Source of the DNA: Prochlorococcus sp. AG-409-A22
GTDB lineage: Bacteria > Cyanobacteriota > Cyanobacteriia > PCC-6307 > Cyanobiaceae
Length of the DNA stretch: 64,000 bases
Direction of reading: 5' to 3'
Assembly (NCBI GenBank): GCA_003216135.1
Contig: QCJI01000001.1
Location: forward strand, 62,001-126,000
Made by a program: the position numbers and the translations under genes. The notes beneath the pieces are model-generated. The model had not been told where the DNA came from. It saw only the letters and a program-made list of their open reading frames with translations, and searched no databases. This document shows positions 10,659 to 29,606 of this stretch, in pieces; position 1 is the first letter of the stretch, and each line of letters opens with the position of its first letter.

Positions 10659-11372
10659 TTGGATTCTCAGACTCAAATGAAGAAAATAGTTGCTGATGCA
10701 GCTATTAAAGAAGTTGAAAGTGAAATGATACTTGGCTTAGGATCTGGATCAACTGCTGCACTTATGATAAAAAGTCTTGCGGATGAAATTCACTCAGGCA
10801 AATTGAAACATATAACAGGAGTTGCAACCTCCTTTCAATCAGAAGTCCTCGCACTAGAACTTGATATACCTCTTATTGACTTAGCATCAGTTTCTCGAAT
10901 TGATTTGGCTATTGATGGAGCAGATGAAGTAGATCCTGCCTTCCAATTAATTAAAGGAGGAGGAGCTTGCCATGTTAGAGAAAAGTTAGTGGCATCTAAA
11001 GCTGAGAAATTGTTAATTGTTGTTGATGAATCCAAGATGGTACAAAATTTAAATAAAACTTTTCCGCTCCCTGTAGAGGTCCTTCCAAATGCCTGGAAGC
11101 AGGTTAAGGATATGATTTCAGAAATGGATGGATGTTCTACTCTAAGGATGGCCCAAAAAAAAGCAGGACCTGTTGTTACTGATCAGGGTAACTTGATACT
11201 GGATGTATTATTTAATGATGGTATTAAGAATCCCAAAGATATAGAAATGAGTATAAATAATATTCCTGGAGTCTTGGAAAATGGATTATTTGTTGATATT
11301 ACAGATAAAGTTTTAGTAGGCAAAATTGAGAACAAAATTCCATTAGTTTACTCACCCACCAAAGTTTGCTAA
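10659..11372 (+). CDS. rpiA: Ribose-5-phosphate isomerase A
   Basis: A 237-residue RpiA, interconverting ribose 5-phosphate and ribulose 5-phosphate in the Calvin cycle and pentose phosphate pathway. The family motifs are clear: [13 protein letters not shown] (substrate phosphate binding), [11 protein letters not shown] and [15 protein letters not shown] take the TTG at 10659 as start because [15 protein letters not shown] matches the conserved cyanobacterial N-terminus; an ATG at 10677 would remove six residues. Its TAA stop overlaps the hisD stop by four bases tail to tail. Confidence 0.95.
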   Translation: MDSQTQMKKIVADAAIKEVESEMILGLGSGSTAALMIKSLADEIHSGKLKHITGVATSFQSEVLALELDIPLIDLASVSRIDLAIDGADEVDPAFQLIKGGGACHVREKLVASKAEKLLIVVDESKMVQNLNKTFPLPVEVLPNAWKQVKDMISEMDGCSTLRMAQKKAGPVVTDQGNLILDVLFNDGIKNPKDIEMSINNIPGVLENGLFVDITDKVLVGKIENKIPLVYSPTKVC

Positions 11373-12655
11373 TCTTCAAATCTCATTTGAACAGAATTAG
11401 CATGACTTTGAAGCCCTTCACTTAGCGCGAGATTTATAATGTCTAAACTATGAACTTTTAAACTTTCTTCGTTAAATTCTATTATTGAAGTATTTTTCAT
11501 GAAAGTCTCAACTCCCAAAGAACCACTGAATCTTGAATTCCCTGAAGTTGGTAAAGTGTGATTTGGCCCAGCCAGATAATCTCCAACAGCTTCAGGTGTC
11601 CATTTCCCTAAAAATATAGCTCCTGCATTTTCAATACCTTTAATAATTTCTCTTGGATCATAAGTAATAATTTCTAAGTGTTCTGGGGCGAATTGATTGC
11701 TTAGTTCAATACATGATTCATAATTTTCGCAAATAACTATTAATCCCCAATTGTTGATTGATTGCATACAAATTTCTTTTCTTTGGTGATCCTCTATTGT
11801 TCTATATAACTCATCAAAAACTTCTTCAGCCTTGGCTTGCGATGTAGTAAGAAGTATTGAGGAAGCCAAAGGATCATGTTCTGCCTGAGCTAGTAAATCA
11901 GATGCTATTTGCGAGCTTTTAGCAGTATCATCTGCAATGATTAATATTTCACTTGGACCAGCCAGGGAATCAATTCCGGTAGATCCATAAATTAGCTTTT
12001 TAGCATTAGTTACATAGATATTCCCTGGTCCTGAGATTACATCAACTTTTTTAATTTGCTTCGTGCCAAAGGCTAATGCGCCAATTGCTTGGGCGCCCCC
12101 AATTCTAAAAACTTTATCAATACCGCATAAGTAAGCTGCTGCTAACACAGTTTTGTTTATTAGCCCTTCTTTATTTCCAGGAGAAACCATTGTTATTTCT
12201 TCTACTCCTGCTACTTTTGCTGGGATTGCATTCATCAAAACTGTGCTGGGATAAGCAGCTCTACCTCCAGGTATATATATACCTGCATTTTTTACTGGTT
12301 TCCATCTCCTTTGCACCAAGTCACCATGTTCACCTTTAATAGTGAAAGATCTTGGGATCTCTTGTTCATGAAATGTTTTAATTCTTTTATAGGCAACTTC
12401 TAATGAACTTTTTAAATTGCTGTCAATGTCATTCCATGCATCCCTTAAATCATTCGTGCAAACTTGCATAGGGTCAGGAGTAAAACCATCAAATTTTTTT
12501 GTATAGTTTTTTACGGCTTCATCTCCATTATTTTTTACTTCTTTAAGAATTTCCTCAACAATTGAATTTATCTTTTTATTGTTTTCGGAAGTAGTTCTAG
12601 CAGAAATTCTATTTAATTCTTGAATAGCATTCTGTTTATTATTTATGATCTTCAT
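11369..12655 (-). CDS. hisD: Histidinol dehydrogenase
   Basis: A 428-residue HisD, which carries out the last two oxidation steps of histidine synthesis (L-histidinol to L-histidine) with NAD and zinc. Typical blocks are present: the [20 protein letters not shown] segment, [40 protein letters not shown] and APEHLEI near the C-terminus. A longer reading frame begins with TTG at 12673; the ATG at 12655 is the more natural start. It is a single-gene unit here, not in a his operon, and diverges from rpsT. Confidence 0.96.
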   Translation of the reverse strand: MKIINNKQNAIQELNRISARTTSENNKKINSIVEEILKEVKNNGDEAVKNYTKKFDGFTPDPMQVCTNDLRDAWNDIDSNLKSSLEVAYKRIKTFHEQEIPRSFTIKGEHGDLVQRRWKPVKNAGIYIPGGRAAYPSTVLMNAIPAKVAGVEEITMVSPGNKEGLINKTVLAAAYLCGIDKVFRIGGAQAIGALAFGTKQIKKVDVISGPGNIYVTNAKKLIYGSTGIDSLAGPSEILIIADDTAKSSQIASDLLAQAEHDPLASSILLTTSQAKAEEVFDELYRTIEDHQRKEICMQSINNWGLIVICENYESCIELSNQFAPEHLEIITYDPREIIKGIENAGAIFLGKWTPEAVGDYLAGPNHTLPTSGNSRFSGSLGVETFMKNTSIIEFNEESLKVHSLDIINLALSEGLQSHANSVQMRFED

Positions 12656-12779
12656 ATTCTTAATTTTTTGCAAATTTTAAGTCTAAAGAACTAATTTAAT
12701 GACCTTTTAAATTATATATTATTGATTAGTAGTCTATTTATTTGTTATGATAATTTTTCTACTATAAAAATTACTCTCT

Positions 12780-13073
12780 GTGGCCAATAACAAATCAGCG
12801 AAAAAGAGAATTCAAATTGCCGAAAGAAATCGTTTAATCAATAAGTCTTATAAATCAACGGTTAGAACTTTGACAAAAAAAACGTTAGAAAATTGTGAAA
12901 AATATAAAAAAGAACCAAATGCTGATAACAAAAACTTGGTTCAATCAAGCCTTAGTATTGCTTTTAGTTTGATTGATAAAGCAGTTAAAAAGAATGTACT
13001 TCATAAGAATAATGGGGCTAACAAAAAATCTAGAATTAATAAAATAGTAAAAGCTACTCTCACAACAAACTAA
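12780..13073 (+). CDS. rpsT: 30S ribosomal protein S20
   Basis: A 97-residue, very basic protein beginning MANNKSAKKRIQIAERNRL, the S20 signature, and composed of long helices as expected for this 16S rRNA-binding primary assembly protein. The start codon is GTG at 12780. tatD follows after 16 bases, so the two probably share a transcript. The divergent hisD/rpsT spacer contains a TATGATAAT stretch at about 12747 that could serve as a -10 box, but no clear -35 is seen. Confidence 0.96.
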   Translation: MANNKSAKKRIQIAERNRLINKSYKSTVRTLTKKTLENCEKYKKEPNADNKNLVQSSLSIAFSLIDKAVKKNVLHKNNGANKKSRINKIVKATLTTN

Positions 13074-13089
13074 ATAGCAAGATTATGAT

Positions 13090-13899
13090 ATGAGGGATAT
13101 TGAACTCATAGACTCACACTGTCATTTAATATTTGAAAATTTTGAACAAGACCTTGAAGATGTTGTCTCAAGATGGCGTTCTAGAGGTGTAAAGAAATTG
13201 CTTCATGCTTGTTGTGAATTATCAGAAATTCCTAAATTAAAAAAAATTTCCCAAGAATTTGATGAAATTTATTATTCCGTAGGTTTACATCCTCTTGAAG
13301 CACATAAATGGGAAAGAAACTACAAATCTTTATTACATAATGCAGTTCAAGAAGATAACAGAGTTGTTGCTATAGGAGAGTTAGGCCTAGATTTTTTTAA
13401 AAGCGAAAATAAAAAGAAACAGATTGATGCACTTATGCCGCAAATGGAGTTGGCATTTGAACTAAACTTACCTGTAATTATTCATTGCAGAGATGCCGCA
13501 AATGTAATGATTAATATATGTAGTAATCTAAATAAAAAAGGAAGATGCCCAAGAGGAGTACTTCATTGCTGGACAGGAACTCCTAATGAAATGAAGCAAT
13601 TTTTGGATCTTGGTTTTTATATAAGTTTTAGTGGAATAGTTACATTTCCCAAAGCACATGAAATTCATGAGTGCGCAAAAATAGTCCCTTGTGATAGATA
13701 CTTGATTGAAACTGATTCACCCTTTTTAGCTCCTGTCCCTCATAGAGGTAAAAGAAATGAGCCGGCTTTTGTAGAAAACGTAGCTAATTTTCTTTCAAAA
13801 TTACGATCAACTGAATTAATTAATATTGCCGCAGAGTCATCTAGGAATGCTGAAGATTTGTTTAAATTTAACTTGATAAATAGGCTAAAGGGGTGCTAG
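13090..13899 (+). CDS. tatD: TatD-family metal-dependent DNase
   Basis: A 269-residue TIM-barrel hydrolase of the TatD/YcfH family. The metal ligands are recognisable: HxH in DSHCHLIF, Glu in AIGELGLDFF, His in VIIHCRDA, His in VLHCWTG and Asp in IETDSPFLAP. Members are 3'-5' DNases or deacylases involved in nucleic-acid quality control. It follows rpsT closely. The 223 bases that follow carry no gene and must hold the rpoB promoter. Confidence 0.93.
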   Translation: MRDIELIDSHCHLIFENFEQDLEDVVSRWRSRGVKKLLHACCELSEIPKLKKISQEFDEIYYSVGLHPLEAHKWERNYKSLLHNAVQEDNRVVAIGELGLDFFKSENKKKQIDALMPQMELAFELNLPVIIHCRDAANVMINICSNLNKKGRCPRGVLHCWTGTPNEMKQFLDLGFYISFSGIVTFPKAHEIHECAKIVPCDRYLIETDSPFLAPVPHRGKRNEPAFVENVANFLSKLRSTELINIAAESSRNAEDLFKFNLINRLKGC

Positions 13900-14122
13900 G
13901 ATTTAAAATTACTGGAAATTTTCTTAATTATTTAGTATTCGATCTCTTAAAGATGGTTAATAGCCATTATATCTAGAAATTAAATTTTACGTTTATTTTT
14001 TGGGTATATATCAAAAACAAGAATAAATCTTGGTTTCATAATCTAAGAGTTCAATTACAAATTAATAAATTAAGTACAATTATAGTAAACATTAAATCTT
14101 ACATAATAACGGGTTTTATTGG

Positions 14123-19359
<5,237 letters not shown>

Positions 19360-19388
19360 TTTTAAAAAACTCACTATTCAATTATTAA

Positions 19389-23495
<4,107 letters not shown>

Positions 23496-23540
23496 AAACC
23501 ATTCTTATTTGCATTCACTAGAATATATTTTTACTTTTAG

Positions 23541-23696
<156 letters not shown>

Positions 23697-23714
23697 AAGT
23701 AGTATCTAATCTAA

Positions 23715-24773
<1,059 letters not shown>

Positions 24774-24841
24774 TCATATTTAAAATTATTTTTTAAATTT
24801 ATCTTAAACACGTTATTATTAATTTAATTATTTTTTGATTA

Positions 24842-24967
24842 TTGGGTTTTCTTAAAACAAAAGTTTTACCTTTTGCAATTGTTAGCCTTTTTGGGATTGC
24901 ATTTATTGCAGTGAGTGCAAGAATTTGGTTGCCAGGAGATATGATTGCACCTGCTCCAATTAATTAA
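24842..24967 (+). CDS. Small single-helix membrane protein, unknown function
   Basis: A 41-residue frame from TTG at 24842 to TAA at 24965, between rlmN and the HEAT-repeat gene. The translation has a short basic start (MGFLKTK), one strong hydrophobic helix (VLPFAIVSLFGIAFIAV) and a polar Pro-rich tail (WLPGDMIAPAPIN). The composition looks like a real thylakoid or plasma membrane microprotein. I do not recognise a named family. The TTG start and the short length keep the confidence moderate; an alternative is that it is non-coding. Confidence 0.55.
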   Translation: MGFLKTKVLPFAIVSLFGIAFIAVSARIWLPGDMIAPAPIN

Positions 24968-24991
24968 TATTTATCAATACTTCTAAGTTAA

Positions 24992-25762
24992 ATGACAAAC
25001 AATAGTGATCCTCAAAAAGAAAGTTTAGCAGAAATAGCAATTGATCCTGAAGTATTAGCTAAAGAATTAGCTTTTGAACTTGAAATAGATCCCTTAGAAC
25101 AAATAGATTCAGAAAATTTCTCAAAAGGTAATTTAAATATAACTTCAGAGTGCAATGAAGCCCTCAAGTTGCTTAAGGGCAATAGAGAACAAAGAATACA
25201 AGGATTAAGAATATTTTGTGAATATAGAGATAAAAGATCTTTTCCCTTTTTACTACCTCTACTTGATCAACCTTGCCCTGTGGAAAGAATGAGTGCAGTA
25301 TATGCTTTAGGTAGAAATCCTTGTCCTAGCGCAGTTCAAAAACTAGTTAATCTTTTAGAAACAGATGACAATGCTTATGTAAGAAGAGCTACCGCTTGGA
25401 GTTTAGCTAACTATGATAATCAAATTGTTTTAAAGCCATTAATAAATGCATTGAAGAATGATGTAGCTGCTGTTAGATTATGGTCCTCTAGCTCTCTAGC
25501 GGAAATTGGAAGTATCTCGTCAGAAAACGCTCAATTAGCGGCTGAACAACTTTTGATAAGTTTAAAAATAGATAATGAGACAGGAGTTAGAAGCAATTGT
25601 ATATGGTCTTTGTCTAGGTTGTTTGAAAAGTTAAACGAAACATTTCAAGAGAGGTTTGTTGATGAATGTACTAAGATAGCTCTATTTGATAAAGAACCCT
25701 CAGTAATGGAAGAAGCAAAAACTGCTCTAGACTCGATGGGAATGGAAAGTTTTTATAATTAG
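24992..25762 (+). CDS. HEAT-repeat (PBS-lyase-like) protein
   Basis: A 256-residue all-helical protein. After an acidic N-terminal 55 residues come repeated HEAT units of the phycobilisome-lyase type: AVYALGRNPCPSAVQKLVNL, RATAWSLANYDNQIVLKPLI and LWSSSSLAEIGSI. These solenoids bind other proteins; some members attach bilins, but Prochlorococcus lacks phycobilisomes and no bilin-ligand motif is visible. A scaffold or assembly role is more likely here. It follows the 41-residue membrane protein by 24 bases. Confidence 0.75.
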   Translation: MTNNSDPQKESLAEIAIDPEVLAKELAFELEIDPLEQIDSENFSKGNLNITSECNEALKLLKGNREQRIQGLRIFCEYRDKRSFPFLLPLLDQPCPVERMSAVYALGRNPCPSAVQKLVNLLETDDNAYVRRATAWSLANYDNQIVLKPLINALKNDVAAVRLWSSSSLAEIGSISSENAQLAAEQLLISLKIDNETGVRSNCIWSLSRLFEKLNETFQERFVDECTKIALFDKEPSVMEEAKTALDSMGMESFYN

Positions 25763-25898
25763 ACCTGCAATTATTGATAAGATAATATTATTTATTAGAC
25801 AATCCATATAAAAATAAAAAAAATATTAATTTGTACCAACCGAAACCAATATTTTTCGTTATTTTATATAAAGTGTAAATACTAATTACTTGAATTTA

Positions 25899-26114
25899 AT
25901 GCCTCAAAGAACATTAAGATTCAAAATTCACCAAGATGGCAGAGTTGAGGAAACTGTCGAAGGTTTTATTGGAAAGGCATGTAACGATGTCACAAAAAAT
26001 CTAGAAAATTCTCTTGGGGAAGTAAAGGTTAAAAATCAATCATTAGATGCATTTGTAACCAACCAAGCTAAAAATTCAAGTAAAGTTAACAACGAATCTA
26101 ATGTCACATTTTAG
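25899..26114 (+). CDS. DUF2997 small protein
   Basis: A protein of 71 residues starting at the ATG at 25899 (MPQRTLRFKIHQDGRVEETV); the frame also opens with a TTG at 25890. The RFKIHQDGRVEETVEGFIG block, two strands with a turn, is the DUF2997 signature, which occurs beside Ycf35 in cyanobacteria and some plastids. Its 3' end overlaps the ycf35 start by 14 bases, so the two are probably translated together and act together. The biochemical function is unknown. Confidence 0.8.
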   Translation: MPQRTLRFKIHQDGRVEETVEGFIGKACNDVTKNLENSLGEVKVKNQSLDAFVTNQAKNSSKVNNESNVTF

Positions 26115-26493
26115 TACTATTAAAACACAGCTTAAGGAAGTAAAACCCTTAATTAAAGCTTTAAATCAACTTGGTTATTCTATTAATCAAGAGAAAAAAT
26201 ATGTTAAAGGATATAAAGGTCAAGTTACAGATGTAGATATAAGTATGGAATTACAAGGTAATACTATGGTTGGATTTAAATTTAATAAAAATTCTAACTC
26301 ATATGAGTTAGTCACTGATGTTGATCTTTGGAATTTAGATTTACCTGTGGAAAGATTTATTTCTAAAGTGACACAAATGTATGCATATCATACAATTATT
26401 TCAAAAACAGAAGAGGATGGTTACCAAGTTGTTGAGCAACAGAACAAAAATGACGGATCGATAGAATTGGTTTTAACTAAATGGGAAAATTAA
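26101..26493 (+). CDS. ycf35: Ycf35 family protein (DUF1257)
   Basis: A 130-residue protein starting MSHFSTIKTQLKEVKPLIKA, the typical opening of the Ycf35/DUF1257 family that is encoded in many algal plastids and all cyanobacteria. The rest is a compact alpha/beta domain (GQVTDVDISMELQGNTMVGF). The function is not established. It lies in the cluster DUF2997-ycf35-ferredoxin-aldo/keto reductase with overlaps or gaps of only a few bases, which suggests a shared redox-linked job. Confidence 0.9.
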   Translation: MSHFSTIKTQLKEVKPLIKALNQLGYSINQEKKYVKGYKGQVTDVDISMELQGNTMVGFKFNKNSNSYELVTDVDLWNLDLPVERFISKVTQMYAYHTIISKTEEDGYQVVEQQNKNDGSIELVLTKWEN

Positions 26494-26496
26494 TAT

Positions 26497-26862
26497 TTGG
26501 GCTTTAATCTCACTAAAAATATAGATAACTTTGAAGAAAATAATGATATTACTGGGTTTGAACCAGTCCTGGGAGGTAACTTATGTGAAAAAGCAGTTTG
26601 GGTCGATGAGAGTACATGTATAGGTTGCAGATACTGTGCACATGTTGCTACTAATACTTTCATTGTTGATCCAGAATATGGAAGAAGTAGAGCAATTAGG
26701 CAAGATGGTGATAGCCTTGAAATCTTGCAAGAAGCTATAGATACATGTCCGGTAGATTGTATCCACTGGGTTAAATTTGAAGAATTGGAAAATTTAGAAA
26801 ATAGTCTTGATAGAGATATGTTTCAATCATTAGGAAAACTACCAAGAATAAACAAGCATTAA
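26497..26862 (+). CDS. Bacterial-type [4Fe-4S] ferredoxin
   Basis: A 121-residue ferredoxin-like protein. One cluster-binding set is visible: Cys41, Cys44 and Cys47 (CIGCRYC), with Cys84 in the distal TCPVDC; Cys88 is an additional cysteine. The spacing suggests one [4Fe-4S] cluster. A region rich in Asp/Arg between the two cysteine groups (VDPEYGRSRAIRQDGDS) resembles the ferredoxin part of plant DnaJ-ferredoxin proteins. The start is TTG at 26497, three bases after the ycf35 stop. It probably carries electrons to a partner within this cluster. Confidence 0.85.
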   Translation: MGFNLTKNIDNFEENNDITGFEPVLGGNLCEKAVWVDESTCIGCRYCAHVATNTFIVDPEYGRSRAIRQDGDSLEILQEAIDTCPVDCIHWVKFEELENLENSLDRDMFQSLGKLPRINKH

Positions 26863-26868
26863 TTTTCG

Positions 26869-28068
26869 ATGAATTTGCCTAACCGTAGATTTGGGAGAAC
26901 AAATTTACAGATACCCGTTTTATCATTAGGGGGTATGAGATTTCAAAAAAGTTGGGAACAATTAGATCTTTCTGAAATTTCATTTAAGGAACAAAAGAAA
27001 GTTGAAAATATTTTAAATCTTGCAGATAAATATGGCTTCAGTCATGTAGAGACTGCAAAGGGTTATGGAACTTCAGAAGTTCAGCTGGGAATGTGTTTTA
27101 AGAAGATAAAAAAAATACCAAGAATAATTCAAACAAAAATCCCTCCTAATCGTGATCCGAAAATCTTTGAAAAAGATGTTTTTAGAAGCTTTGAAAAATT
27201 ACAAGTAAAGAAAATTGATTTATTAGCAATACATGGAATAAATTTACCTGAACATCTTGAGCAGGCGGTCAGAGATGGAGGTTGTGTTGCAGTTTTAAGA
27301 AAATTGCAAAAAGCAAATTTAATTGGTTCTATCGGCTTCTCAACGCATGGAGAATTATCACTTATAGAAAAGGCAATATCAACAAATTTATTTGATTATG
27401 TTAATTTGCACTGGTATTACATCAACCAGTCGAATTCAAAAGTAATTGAATTAGCACATAAATATGATCTTGGAGTTTTTATAATCAGCCCTACTGATAA
27501 AGGAGGTCATCTTCATACGCCTTCGACCAAAATGTTGGAATTTTGTAGACCGCTTCATCCTATAGTTTTTAATGATCTTTTTTGTTTAAGGAATAAAAAT
27601 GTACATACAATTAGCGTTGGAATTGCGAAGGAGAGTGATTTTGATTTGCATTTAAGCGCAGTTTCTTTGCTTGCAGAATCTGAAAAATATATTCCAAAGA
27701 TAATAAATAGATTAAGAGAAGAATCAATAAAAACTTTAGGTCTTGAGTGGTATCAATGTTGGAATAAAAATTTGCCAAGTTGGCAAAATACACCAGGTGG
27801 GATTAATATACCTGTTCTTCTCTGGCTTTCTAATTTAATTGATTGTTTAGATTTGGAGGGATTTGCAAGATCAAGATATCAATTACTTGGTAATGGGAGC
27901 CACTGGTTTCAAGGTAATAATGCAAATTCATTAGATGTAAATGTTTCAGAAAGTCAATTATTAAATGTTTTGGAAGGCCATATAAATCCATCGGATGTTT
28001 TAAAAAAAATGAGAATCTTAAAAGATAAGTTTGGACAAAAAACAATTCAAAGATTGTCAAATAATTAG
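26869..28068 (+). CDS. Aldo/keto reductase
   Basis: A 399-residue protein with an N-terminal aldo/keto reductase TIM barrel: RRFGRTNLQIPVLSLGGMRF at the start, then DKYGFSHVETAKGYGTSE and KIDLLAIHG. The usual catalytic Asp-Tyr pair is changed to Glu-Thr-Ala plus Tyr (HVETAKGYG), so catalysis may differ. The C-terminal 110 residues (WQNTPGGINIPVLLWLSNLI) belong to the long cyanobacterial version, without the Cys motif of ferredoxin-fused forms. It follows the ferredoxin by six bases. The substrate is unknown. The stop overlaps the rsmG stop by four bases. Confidence 0.88.
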   Translation: MNLPNRRFGRTNLQIPVLSLGGMRFQKSWEQLDLSEISFKEQKKVENILNLADKYGFSHVETAKGYGTSEVQLGMCFKKIKKIPRIIQTKIPPNRDPKIFEKDVFRSFEKLQVKKIDLLAIHGINLPEHLEQAVRDGGCVAVLRKLQKANLIGSIGFSTHGELSLIEKAISTNLFDYVNLHWYYINQSNSKVIELAHKYDLGVFIISPTDKGGHLHTPSTKMLEFCRPLHPIVFNDLFCLRNKNVHTISVGIAKESDFDLHLSAVSLLAESEKYIPKIINRLREESIKTLGLEWYQCWNKNLPSWQNTPGGINIPVLLWLSNLIDCLDLEGFARSRYQLLGNGSHWFQGNNANSLDVNVSESQLLNVLEGHINPSDVLKKMRILKDKFGQKTIQRLSNN

Positions 28069-28784
28069 GGTGATAATGGTTTTTTTTCAGGTTTGCCAAC
28101 GCTTCTTGGATAAGTTTCTGGACAAGCTCTGTTTGGCTGAATACAAATAATATTTCTAGTACCTTTATTCCTTGGTAATAAAATTTCTTTTCTTTCTTTA
28201 ATTTCTCCTCCCAATATTGTTAAGGTATTTTTTAAACTTTTTTCATCTTCCTTACCCCATTTGCCGCAATATAAAACCCCTAATCCTTTTGTCTTCAACA
28301 TAGGTAATATATATTCTGAAACTGTTGACGGAATACTTACAGCTCTTGTAGTAGCAATATTAAAGCTGTTTCTAAATGAAGGTTGATGAGCGATATTCTC
28401 AACTCGGTCGTTGATTACAAATAAATTATTTTTAAAGTTAATAATTTTTTTTAAGCTTTTTAATGCATCTGTTTTTTTCTTTGATGAGTCAATTAAGTAT
28501 ATTTCTGAATCAGGATGTGTTATTGCGTAAGCAAATCCTGGAAAACCACAGCCGCATCCAATATCTAAAAATTTTTTATTATTGAAATTGTAGTTTGGAA
28601 TAAATTTAAATGGCCAGATGCTATCAAAAACTTGTGATATCCAGTAATCATCTCCTTCAATCAATCGTGTGAGGTTGGTTCTTTTATTTAATTCTCGGAG
28701 TTTTATTTGCAGTTCTTTGAACATCAATATTTCTTCTTCAGTTATTAATTCAACAAGTTCAAAAGGTATGCTTTCGTTTCTCAT
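28065..28784 (-). CDS. rsmG: 16S rRNA (guanine527-N7)-methyltransferase RsmG
   Basis: A 239-residue class I methyltransferase. The N-terminal helical part (MFKELQIKLRELNKRTNLTR) and the SAM-binding LDIGCGCGFPGFAYA are characteristic of RsmG (GidB), which methylates G527 of 16S rRNA. Other blocks are IYLIDSSKKKTDALK and TTRAVSIPSTVSEY. The C-terminal tail (ACPETYPRSVGKPEKKPL) is the conserved cyanobacterial end. The start is the ATG at 28784, divergent from the J-domain gene. Confidence 0.96.
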   Translation of the reverse strand: MRNESIPFELVELITEEEILMFKELQIKLRELNKRTNLTRLIEGDDYWISQVFDSIWPFKFIPNYNFNNKKFLDIGCGCGFPGFAYAITHPDSEIYLIDSSKKKTDALKSLKKIINFKNNLFVINDRVENIAHQPSFRNSFNIATTRAVSIPSTVSEYILPMLKTKGLGVLYCGKWGKEDEKSLKNTLTILGGEIKERKEILLPRNKGTRNIICIQPNRACPETYPRSVGKPEKKPLSP

Positions 28785-28874
28785 TGCGTTATGAATATTT
28801 TCTTTTTGCTTGAAGTAAAAACATTCTATTTCATTAAAATTGATTAGAATATTTTCAAAAATAAAAAAAATATT

Positions 28875-29321
28875 TTGAAAGGAGATATATCCTACTATAA
28901 GATTTTAGGGGTTAATGAAAATGCCTCTAATAATGAATTAAGAAAGGCATTTTGTAGACTTTCTATTGAATTACACCCAGATACCACTTCTTTAGACTTA
29001 GAAGAAGCTAAAAATAAATTTCAAAAAGTATTAGAGGCTTATGAAAATCTAAGTAATAGTAGGTTGAGAAAAATATATGATGACAAATTAAAAGAGAAAT
29101 CTAAAAATGCAAATGAAAAGAGAGTAAATGTTTTTAATTCTGTTTTAATAGATTCTAGTAATCAAAATGTAGTAGGCAATAGGAGACCGTTTTCAAATGG
29201 AGAGATTTTTTCATTATTTCTCTTGATAATTATTATTTTTATATGTTTAGTATGCTCTTTTTTAATAGCTTCTTTTACTGGTAAAGAATTAGATACTATA
29301 CCTCCTTGGCTTGTAAAATGA
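28875..29321 (+). CDS. Membrane-anchored J-domain protein
   Basis: A 148-residue protein with an N-terminal J domain (residues 5-70: YYKILGVNENASNNELRKAF, HPD at 34-36). It is followed by a basic Asn/Lys-rich linker and one hydrophobic helix at about 113-136 (IFSLFLLIIIIFICLVCSFL). The HPD motif should allow stimulation of a DnaK. It lacks the Gly/Phe and zinc domains of DnaJ, so it is a type III co-chaperone tied to a membrane. The start is TTG at 28875. The DUF3143 gene follows after 19 bases. Confidence 0.88.
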   Translation: MKGDISYYKILGVNENASNNELRKAFCRLSIELHPDTTSLDLEEAKNKFQKVLEAYENLSNSRLRKIYDDKLKEKSKNANEKRVNVFNSVLIDSSNQNVVGNRRPFSNGEIFSLFLLIIIIFICLVCSFLIASFTGKELDTIPPWLVK

Positions 29322-29340
29322 TTATTGATAAGAAACTTTT

Positions 29341-29598
29341 GTGAATTCTCCTAACACGCCAATCAACCAACATTCGCTACAATCATTAGAATTATGGCTT
29401 AATAATTTAGGTGCAAAAAAGGATACTAATAATCCTTCTAAATGGTATTTATTATTATCTAACTGGAAAGCTACTATTTGTTTTGAACAGGAGGATTTAA
29501 GTGTTGTCTGGCAGAGTGACGGGGAAGAAACTAAAAGACTATTTTCCTATTGTATTAATAGAGAGGACGTAGAAAATGCAATTTTACAAGGCCCTTAA
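29341..29598 (+). CDS. DUF3143 small protein
   Basis: An 85-residue protein with GTG start at 29341. The LQSLELWLNNLGAKKDTNNP and WYLLLSNWKATICFEQEDLS blocks match the DUF3143 family, found in cyanobacteria and generally next to a J-domain protein, as here. The function is unknown. It ends eight bases before the bioA stop on the opposite strand. Confidence 0.8.
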   Translation: MNSPNTPINQHSLQSLELWLNNLGAKKDTNNPSKWYLLLSNWKATICFEQEDLSVVWQSDGEETKRLFSYCINREDVENAILQGP

Positions 29599-29606
29599 AT
29601 TCATCT

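Noticed and set aside
25819..25856. Terminator after the HEAT-repeat gene
   Set aside because: AAAAATATT pairs with AATATTTTT over a 20-base loop, but the stem is purely A/T and could arise by chance in this AT-rich spacer.
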